This document shows, piece by piece, positions 34,573-40,515 of a stretch of DNA of 64,000 bases. Where the stretch lies: contig NZ_JBBOCJ010000001.1 in the NCBI RefSeq assembly GCF_038002345.1, forward strand, positions 4,402,001-4,466,000, in the 5' to 3' direction. Numbering within the stretch: the stretch's first letter is position 1; each line of letters starts with the position of its first letter. Source of the DNA: Paenibacillus sp. FSL M7-0420. GTDB lineage: Bacteria > Bacillota > Bacilli > Paenibacillales > Paenibacillaceae. Made by a program: the position numbers and the translations under genes. The notes beneath the pieces were generated by a model. That model did no database searches. It had not been told where the DNA came from and worked only from the letters and a program-made list of their open reading frames with translations.

Positions 34573-36064
34573 AAAGGACACTGTCACGAAATTGACAACG
34601 AAATTGCTCTCCGGAGAGAACTTCTTCCTTCATTAAAATGTCAAGGGAGTAATCAAATATATTTCTCTGCTGCTCCAGCAGGTCCTTAGTACGGATCATA
34701 AGCTCATCCAGTATCTTACTGTTTTCCTTCATTAATTCTTCGGTGGTAACCATTTGCAGATTCGCAATGCCCAGCGAGGTGAGCCCTGACTTCATCATCG
34801 TCTCAACGATATTCAGCGCCTGATCGAAGTCTCCACGGGAACCGGTACTGCGTCCGCCGTAATACATCTCTTCGGCAGCCGCTCCGCCAAGGGCAATCAT
34901 AATCTGGTTCTCCAGGTAATCCTTCGTGTACAGATACTGCTCGGTCTGCGGATTATGCCGGACATACCCTAGAGCCTGACCGCGCGGAGTCAGTGTTACC
35001 TGGCTAACGCTTCCGGGGCGCAGCAGCTCAGCCATAATAGCATGTCCAAGCTCATGAATCGCTACCCGCTTCTTCTCTTCATGGTTGGTCTCACGGTCGG
35101 TCTTCTCACCCATCATCACCTTGTCGATCGCCATCGACAGATGACGCTGCTCTACCAGGGTCAGATTCTCGCGCATCATGTAGATCGCGGCTTCGTTCAT
35201 CACGCTCTCCAGCTGCGCACCCGAGAAGCCGTAAGCTTCTTCGGCGATTTTATCCAGATCCACGGTATCATGCAGCGGCTTGTTCTTGGCATGCAGGTCG
35301 AGAATCGACTTGCGGCCCTTCTTGTCAGGCATATCCACCTGAATATGGCGGTCAAAACGCCCCGGGCGCAGCAGCGCAGAATCCAGCATCTCCTTGCGGT
35401 TCGTTGCAGCTACCAGCAGAATGCGCGGGGTATCATTGTTATAAATCCCGTCCATCTCCGTCAGCAGCTGATTGAGGGTCTGATCATATTCACGCTGTTG
35501 TCCGCCTTCGCGCTTCCCGCCGATGACGTCGATTTCGTCAATGAAAATAATGGCGCTTTGCTTATTCTCCTTGAGTGCGCGTGTGCGGGCATCCTTGAAC
35601 AAATCGCGTACGCGTCCCGCACCCACACCGACATACATCTCAACGAATTCACTGCCCGAGGCAGCTACAAACACGGAGCCCGTATAATGCGCCGCAGCCT
35701 TAGCCATCAGCGTCTTTCCTGTTCCCGGAGGACCTGTAAGCAGAATTCCCTTGAGCGGGCGAATCCCGAACTTGCTGATTTCTTCGTGCCGGATCAGGAA
35801 GTCCAGCGCTTCACGCAGCTCCTGCTTGGCATTGTCCTGTCCGCCGATCTCTTCAAAGGTCAGCTTGGAGGGGCCGTTCTTCTTGCGCTTCTTATCTGCA
35901 CCTGCATTAACCGTCAGACCGCCACGGGCATGGGCAATGAACAGGAGCGCGGCAACCATACCCAGCGCTATGATTACAGGGAAGATATTAATCCCCACAA
36001 AAGCCATAAAAATCAGCATGACCGGAACGAATCCGGCTACAACCTCTTTCCAGTACTTAGGCAT
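34562..36064 (-). CDS. Short FtsH-like membrane AAA+ zinc protease
   Basis: ATP-driven membrane protease. The protein has 500 residues, against about 640 for standard Bacillus FtsH. Two closely spaced hydrophobic segments (VPVMLIFMAFVGINIFPVII and ALGMVAALLFIA) have almost no loop between them, so the ~70-residue extracytoplasmic domain of FtsH is missing. The rest is complete: Walker A LTGPPGTGKTLMAKAAAHYT, pore motif EMYVGVGAGRVRDLF, Walker B AIIFIDEIDVIG, sensor and arginine finger region LLRPGRFDRHIQVDMPDKKG, zinc site AIHELGHAIMAELL and third ligand region STGSRGDFDQA. The ATG at 36064 has GGGAG upstream and overlaps the preceding gene by 8 bp. It is more likely a specialised paralogue than the housekeeping ftsH. 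Confidence 0.88.
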   Translation of the reverse strand: MPKYWKEVVAGFVPVMLIFMAFVGINIFPVIIALGMVAALLFIAHARGGLTVNAGADKKRKKNGPSKLTFEEIGGQDNAKQELREALDFLIRHEEISKFGIRPLKGILLTGPPGTGKTLMAKAAAHYTGSVFVAASGSEFVEMYVGVGAGRVRDLFKDARTRALKENKQSAIIFIDEIDVIGGKREGGQQREYDQTLNQLLTEMDGIYNNDTPRILLVAATNRKEMLDSALLRPGRFDRHIQVDMPDKKGRKSILDLHAKNKPLHDTVDLDKIAEEAYGFSGAQLESVMNEAAIYMMRENLTLVEQRHLSMAIDKVMMGEKTDRETNHEEKKRVAIHELGHAIMAELLRPGSVSQVTLTPRGQALGYVRHNPQTEQYLYTKDYLENQIMIALGGAAAEEMYYGGRSTGSRGDFDQALNIVETMMKSGLTSLGIANLQMVTTEELMKENSKILDELMIRTKDLLEQQRNIFDYSLDILMKEEVLSGEQFRCQFRDSVLLPA

Positions 36065-36599
36065 TGTTCCACACTCCCATCTTGGCTGCTGCACGCGGCA
36101 GAATAATGAATTTGCTCTCTGTGCCGTTGCTCAGGCTTACATACACATTGTTGTCGTCAATCTCTGTGGCGGCTGTAACCCCGCTGTACTTGCTGTCCTG
36201 CTCCTTCAGTCCATCCAGCTTCGCTGGTATCAATGTATACTTCCGGCTCTCCATCGCTTCTGCTACAGAGAACATCGCTTTATCCCAGTACTCATCCAGC
36301 AGCTCGCTCGGCTTCTGCTCCACATCCAGCTTCAAGGTCCGTCCGTCAATAGCAGTGCTGCCTTCTCTTGATACATACTGCACCAGCTCACGTAATTTCG
36401 TGCCCGGCTGCAAATCCAGTTTCAAAGTGACCTCATTGCGTTTAATAGTAATATGGGAATCCTTCACTCCCTCGTAGGATGATACCAGCTTCTGCAGCGG
36501 CTCCTGCACCGCGAATGTACGGTAAGAATACCAGCCGCCAAACAATAATGCAGCAGACAGCAGAGACGTTAGCAGTACAGGCATGAGACGCAGTTTCAA
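36057..36599 (-). CDS. Single-pass membrane protein with extracytoplasmic domain, partner of the FtsH-like protease
   Basis: I do not recognise a family. Read from TTG at 36599 (GAGGAGG at 7-nt spacing; a more upstream TTG overlaps that site) it gives 180 residues. One N-terminal membrane segment (LMPVLLTSLLSAALLFGGWY) is followed by about 150 residues predicted outside the membrane, with mixed alpha/beta character (VSSYEGVKDSHITIKRNEVT; LDLQPGTKLRELVQYVSREG). It overlaps the protease start by 8 bp and is therefore co-translated with it. The natural reading is a separate extracytoplasmic module or substrate adaptor for the protease; this is inference. Confidence 0.7.
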   Translation of the reverse strand: MKLRLMPVLLTSLLSAALLFGGWYSYRTFAVQEPLQKLVSSYEGVKDSHITIKRNEVTLKLDLQPGTKLRELVQYVSREGSTAIDGRTLKLDVEQKPSELLDEYWDKAMFSVAEAMESRKYTLIPAKLDGLKEQDSKYSGVTAATEIDDNNVYVSLSNGTESKFIILPRAAAKMGVWNNA

Positions 36600-36679
36600 G
36601 AAACGTCCTCCTCTCAAAAATGACCGAGCATAACTCTATAATAAAGACCATCCAGCGTGTCTAGCGCCCATCCGAGACT

Positions 36680-36699
36680 GACATGCTCTTAAGCATGTC
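36680..36699. promoter_or_regulatory. Inverted repeat upstream of the protease operon
   Basis: GACATGCT, a CTTA spacer and AGCATGTC form a perfect 8-bp inverted repeat, 81 bp before the TTG start and about 20 bp past a TATACT-like -10 on the minus strand. It may be an operator or a leader hairpin. Confidence 0.4.
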
Positions 36700-36824
36700 C
36701 TGATACAAGTAGTAGTATATCACAGGTGTATATACGATTTTACATAAAGTTGTGAATATATTTAAAATTTTTGATACTAATTTCTGGATGTTTCATGCAC
36801 TTATCATTTTTGCCCGGCCAATCT

Positions 36825-37592
36825 TCAGTTCGGAGTCCGCTTGATTTCAGCCATCATATATTCCGCAAAATCAGTTAATTCGCCCGGTTCATAGCCTTCT
36901 GCGTCCCCCGCACCGCTATATTCCTTCAGACACTGTCTAAGCAAGCCGTGATAGACTTCAGGCAACTGCTGCAGCCCCCACTCCCCGCCTTCCTTCTTGG
37001 AAGAAACATGACCTTTCTGCATATAATAGATTACCCTGCATAGATTCAGTGTGTAATACACCGGTGATTTCTTAATATTCTGCGGCGCATCATCGATATC
37101 CCTGATAATGGAATCCAGATAGTACCTGTTGTCTAGCGGCGCAAAGGCCTCGCGGATCGGCTCCCCGTACAAGATAAACCCGCGATGGTAGACTACTGTA
37201 AAATGCGCCGCCAGATCAGCATCCTCAAAGCCGCCGCACAGATAATTCTCATCAGTTCTGTACCGCTCTAAATGTGCTTCCGAAAAGTGAAATTCAAAAG
37301 GCGTAGGATACACAAAATTGCGCAGGTATGTCTTAAGGACGATAGATAGTTCAATTCCGCGCTTATTCGGCAGACTGTCATGATAAGCTACAATACGCCT
37401 GGCAAGTCTATGACTGACCTCTGCGGGCAGCTTGTCATGTACGACGATCAGCAGATCGATATCGCTGGTATCGGGGTGAAAACAGCCCATCGCCAGTGAG
37501 CCATGCACGTAAATTCCCGACAGATTCTCCCCCAGCTCCTCCTTGAACAGATCCACCGCCTGATACAAATATGCCAATATTTCCAATTTCAT
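36825..37592 (-). CDS. Nucleotidyltransferase of the aminoglycoside adenylyltransferase type
   Basis: A polymerase-beta-fold nucleotidyltransferase of about 255 residues. The N-terminal domain has the signature YVHGSLAMGCFHPDTSDIDLL, with G-S and D-x-D metal ligands. The C-terminal helical domain resembles the DUF4111 domain of AadA/Ant(9) enzymes (YYLDSIIRDIDDAPQNIKKS; YYTLNLCRVIYYMQKGHVSSK). ATG 37592 has AAGGAGG at 4-5 nt spacing. The substrate is unknown. Drug adenylylation is possible, but the chromosomal context gives no sign of a resistance cassette. Confidence 0.75.
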   Translation of the reverse strand: MKLEILAYLYQAVDLFKEELGENLSGIYVHGSLAMGCFHPDTSDIDLLIVVHDKLPAEVSHRLARRIVAYHDSLPNKRGIELSIVLKTYLRNFVYPTPFEFHFSEAHLERYRTDENYLCGGFEDADLAAHFTVVYHRGFILYGEPIREAFAPLDNRYYLDSIIRDIDDAPQNIKKSPVYYTLNLCRVIYYMQKGHVSSKKEGGEWGLQQLPEVYHGLLRQCLKEYSGAGDAEGYEPGELTDFAEYMMAEIKRTPN

Positions 37593-37651
37593 CAACCTCC
37601 TTGTTACATTCAACATGCAAGTTATTGATAGCAGATTAGGGATTACTTTTA

Positions 37652-37669
37652 ATATATCAATTGATATAT
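37652..37669. promoter_or_regulatory. 18-bp palindrome upstream of the nucleotidyltransferase
   Basis: ATATATCAATTGATATAT is perfectly palindromic and lies 60 bp before the start codon, in the promoter region. It looks like an operator for a dimeric repressor. Confidence 0.45.
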
Positions 37670-37720
37670 CTCAGAAGTGAAGGGGTACTGATTTCCTTCA
37701 TCCCTCACCGTCAAAATAAT

Positions 37721-37804
37721 AAAATAACCCCACAAAGTGGGGCTTTAGCGTAGGTGTTGACTCAGGTACTTTGCGGGGACCTCAAAACATATAAATTTAT
37801 CTGT
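37721..37804 (-). ncRNA. Dispersed ~85-bp structured element, copy 2
   Basis: Same organisation as copy 1: terminator hairpin CCCCACTTTGTGGGG with TTATTTT tail, the competing CCCCGCAAAGT arm and an A/T-rich AATTTATATGTTTTG start lying 1-2 bases after the T-run of the ypmB terminator. One base in the GGGGTCCCC box is changed (GAGGTCCCC). Confidence 0.6.
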
Positions 37805-37805
37805 T

Positions 37806-37853
37806 AAAAAAACGGAAGAACAGATAAACTGTTCCCCCGCATGTATTCTTCCG
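37806..37853 (-). terminator. Intrinsic terminator of ypmB
   Basis: CGGAAGAA pairs with TTCTTCCG, with an inner GAACAG/CTGTTC pair, followed by seven U residues on the minus strand. Confidence 0.85.
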
Positions 37854-37866
37854 CTGAGCGCTTAGC

Positions 37867-38391
37867 TTAGCGATTCGGCAGACTGTACCCCTCACCGATG
37901 GCGCTGCCATCCTTGAAGCGGTAGAAGCTGTAATAGAATCGCCCGTCTTTTTTGTAAAATAGCTGCCAGGCATATTCCCCGTTGTATACACCGGGCAGCA
38001 GCCGTTCGATCGTAATGTCCGGCAGCTGAGCGGCTATGATTCCGCGCATTTTCTCTTCTGAGGTGCCATTGCTCAGTTCCTCTGCATACAGGTCGTTGTC
38101 GCCTCCGGCAGGCTTGCCCTCCAAGGTGAAACGGACCCACACCATCAGATCGGTCCCTGCTTCATTTTTACCGGTCAGCACCCAGTAGATCTCATTCTCA
38201 TTCCAGACAGATTTCTGGGCCTTGGTAACCTCTGTTAGTCCGGCACGCGCCCGGGCCAGCTCCTTGGCCTCACTCCGCTCGTTCCACTGGTCCTTCATAA
38301 TGTAGGCATAGAACTGGCTTAGTCCGAACAGAAGGAGCAGCACCACGGTAATCCCCAGCCAGATCCATCTTCTCCTCTTCTTCTTCACCAC
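37867..38391 (-). CDS. ypmB: YpmB-like membrane-anchored protein (DUF5590 type)
   Basis: A 174-residue protein with a lysine/arginine-rich start (MVKKKRRRWIWLG), one membrane segment (ITVVLLLLFGLSQFYAYIM) and an extracytoplasmic domain containing YWVLTGKNEAGTDLMVWVRF and LLPGVYNGEYAWQLFYKKDG. The role is unknown. In B. subtilis ypmB lies next to dinG and aspB-asnS, which matches this neighbourhood although dadD and rex now separate it from dinG. A strong terminator follows. Confidence 0.8.
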   Translation of the reverse strand: MVKKKRRRWIWLGITVVLLLLFGLSQFYAYIMKDQWNERSEAKELARARAGLTEVTKAQKSVWNENEIYWVLTGKNEAGTDLMVWVRFTLEGKPAGGDNDLYAEELSNGTSEEKMRGIIAAQLPDITIERLLPGVYNGEYAWQLFYKKDGRFYYSFYRFKDGSAIGEGYSLPNR

Positions 38392-38417
38392 GCTGCTTCC
38401 TTTCCCGTTCCCCTGAA

Positions 38418-39719
38418 TTACCGTTTAAGCAGGCTCTCGAACGTCTCCTGTGCTTTGCGGCGGATGGCTTCCTCATCAAGTGTCAGGCATTGTCCATGCT
38501 TCACAACCTGCTGGCCGTTCACCCATACATGCTCCACATCCTTGGCACTTGCCGAATATACGGCATGGGAGAGCAGATCGGTATGCGGCAGCAGATGCGG
38601 CTGGTCAATATCAAGTGCGATGAAGTCGGCCTTCATTCCTGCGGCAAGCCGGCCTACCCCGCTTAGGAAAATAGACTGCGCCCCATACTCCGTAGCCATC
38701 AGAAGCGCCTCAGGAGCCGGTACCGCTGTGGGATCACCACTTACGCCCTTGTGAATCAGAGCCGCCAGCCTCATCTCTTCGAACATATCCAGATTGTTGT
38801 TGCTTGCCGCGCCGTCTGTACCCAGGGAGACCTTAATCCCGGCTCTCAGCAGTTCAGGAACACGCGCAACCCCGCTGGCCAGCTTCAGGTTACTGCCGGG
38901 GTTATGCGACACGCCAACGTTATGGCGGGCCAGAATCCCGATCTCTTCATCGTTCAGATGAACCCCGTGGGCAATGAGCGAAGGACGGGTGAACATCCCG
39001 AGCTTCTCCAGATGTGCGACCGGACGCAGGCCGTAGTCGGCCACATTCTGCTCCACTTCATGGCGCGTCTCGGACATATGGGTGTGCATTGGCAAGTCCA
39101 GATCATGGGCAGCCTGCACAAACTTCATGAAAAACTCTGGAGGACAGGTGTACGGTGCGTGCGGTGAGAGCATGGTCGTAATTCTGCCGTCAGCCTTGCC
39201 GTGCCAGTTACGGGCAAAAGCAATCGCCTCAGCGAGCTTGGATTGCTGTACCTCTTCCGGGCACAGCCCAATTACGCCGCGCATCAACACAGCACGAATA
39301 CCGGACTGCTCGGTCACTTCCGCTACCCTGTCCATATGATCATACATATCGAGGAAGGTGGTTGTCCCGCCCTTCAGCATCTCCAGCACGGACAACGAGG
39401 TTCCCCAATATACATCATCACCAGTGAATTTCTCTTCCATCGGCCACATCTTCTCCTGCAGCCAAGACTGAAGCACCATATCGTCGCCGTATCCGCGCAG
39501 CAGTGACATTGCAGTATGACCATGGGTATTGACCAGACCAGGCATGAACAGCAGACGGCTGCCGTCTACGACCTGTGCGCCATCCTCCACTGCCGGCTCA
39601 GCTTCACCTATGTAAGTAATCAAATCATTCTCCAGGGTCATGTACCCGCTCAGAACCGGCTTGTCACTGCCCGGAACCAGGAAGTGCCCATTCTTGATTA
39701 TCGTGATCTTACTGCTCAT
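38418..39719 (-). CDS. Amidohydrolase: 5'-deoxyadenosine / S-adenosylhomocysteine / methylthioadenosine deaminase family
   Basis: Zinc- or iron-dependent deaminase of the MtaD/DadD family, 433 residues from ATG 39719 (GATGAGG 6 nt upstream; this ATG lies within the last 11 bp of rex). Metal ligands are visible in LVNTHGHTAMSLLRGYGDDM, LPMHTHMSETRHEV, SLIAHGVHLNDEE and VSLGTDGAASNNNLDMFEEM. It recycles by-products of S-adenosylmethionine enzymes by converting adenine nucleosides to inosine forms. The exact substrate cannot be fixed by eye. It is coupled to rex by overlap. Confidence 0.88.
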   Translation of the reverse strand: MSSKITIIKNGHFLVPGSDKPVLSGYMTLENDLITYIGEAEPAVEDGAQVVDGSRLLFMPGLVNTHGHTAMSLLRGYGDDMVLQSWLQEKMWPMEEKFTGDDVYWGTSLSVLEMLKGGTTTFLDMYDHMDRVAEVTEQSGIRAVLMRGVIGLCPEEVQQSKLAEAIAFARNWHGKADGRITTMLSPHAPYTCPPEFFMKFVQAAHDLDLPMHTHMSETRHEVEQNVADYGLRPVAHLEKLGMFTRPSLIAHGVHLNDEEIGILARHNVGVSHNPGSNLKLASGVARVPELLRAGIKVSLGTDGAASNNNLDMFEEMRLAALIHKGVSGDPTAVPAPEALLMATEYGAQSIFLSGVGRLAAGMKADFIALDIDQPHLLPHTDLLSHAVYSASAKDVEHVWVNGQQVVKHGQCLTLDEEAIRRKAQETFESLLKR

Positions 39720-40359
39720 CTTCAGCCTCATCCTTTCCATCATGCAGATAATAGGCCAAGCTCTGCAGATCGGTGGTGAAATCTGCGGCATGAATCCGGA
39801 TATTGGCAGGCGTCTTGAGAATAACCGGTGCAAAGTTCAGAATCGCCTCGATACCGGAATCGACAAGAATATCAGCTACGTTCTGGGCTTCGCTGTCGGG
39901 CACGGTAATAATCCCGATCCGGATGCCCTGCGAGCGGATTGTACTGCTTAGCTCCTCCATCGGCTGCACAACCAGCGAGTTGATCTGCTGGCCTACCTTC
40001 GGCGGATAGGCATCGAAGATGGCAGTAATCTTCATCGTATCCTTTAAGTAAGCGTTGTAGTTAGACAAGGCATGACCGAGATTACCGGCTCCAACCAGTG
40101 CAACATTAATTTGCTGGTCAAGCTTCAGGATATGGCGGATCTTCTCAATCAGATAAGATACATCATAGCCGATGCCTTTTCTGCCAAAATCACCGAAATA
40201 AGCCAAATCCTTACGGATCTGGGCGGGATTCAGATCAAGCTTCTGGCCCAGCTCCTGGGAAGAGACTGTGGAGATTTCACGTTTTTGGAGATCGTTCAGG
40301 AAACGCAGGTACACTGGGAGCCTGCGCACGACGGCCTCCGATATTTTATCCGATTTCAT
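39709..40359 (-). CDS. rex: Redox-sensing transcriptional repressor Rex
   Basis: Repressor that senses the NADH/NAD ratio and controls fermentative and respiratory genes. The 216-residue protein starts at ATG 40359 with AAGGAGGAG at 5-nt spacing. A winged helix (RRLPVYLRFLNDLQKREIST; QELGQKLDLNPAQIRKDLAY) and the strongly conserved FGDFGRKGIGYDV are followed by a Rossmann NAD site (VALVGAGNLGHALSNY). A Rex-operator-like sequence covers 40378-40394 in its own leader, suggesting autoregulation. ackA, hbd and the bc complex in this window are plausible targets. Confidence 0.95.
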   Translation of the reverse strand: MKSDKISEAVVRRLPVYLRFLNDLQKREISTVSSQELGQKLDLNPAQIRKDLAYFGDFGRKGIGYDVSYLIEKIRHILKLDQQINVALVGAGNLGHALSNYNAYLKDTMKITAIFDAYPPKVGQQINSLVVQPMEELSSTIRSQGIRIGIITVPDSEAQNVADILVDSGIEAILNFAPVILKTPANIRIHAADFTTDLQSLAYYLHDGKDEAEDEQ

Positions 40360-40377
40360 GTATTCTCCTCCTTCAAG

Positions 40378-40394
40378 TTGATGTAACATCACAA
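40378..40394. promoter_or_regulatory. Candidate Rex operator in the rex leader
   Basis: TTGATGTAACATCACAA is a near-palindrome with the TTGTGA half-site typical of Rex operators on one strand. It lies 19 bp before the rex start codon. Confidence 0.45.
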
Positions 40395-40515
40395 ATTCGC
40401 TTCATGTAATGCCGATTATAGCAACCGTGCCCCGCCGCCTGCCGGAGTGGCAGGGCAGGCGGGAACGGATCTTCAGGTTAATCATGACTTATTAATAATA
40501 GCAATAGCAGATGAA

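Noticed and set aside
36825..37592. Acquired antibiotic-resistance cassette
   Set aside because: The nucleotidyltransferase resembles AadA-type enzymes, but there are no mobile-element ends, att sites or change of neighbours typical of a cassette.
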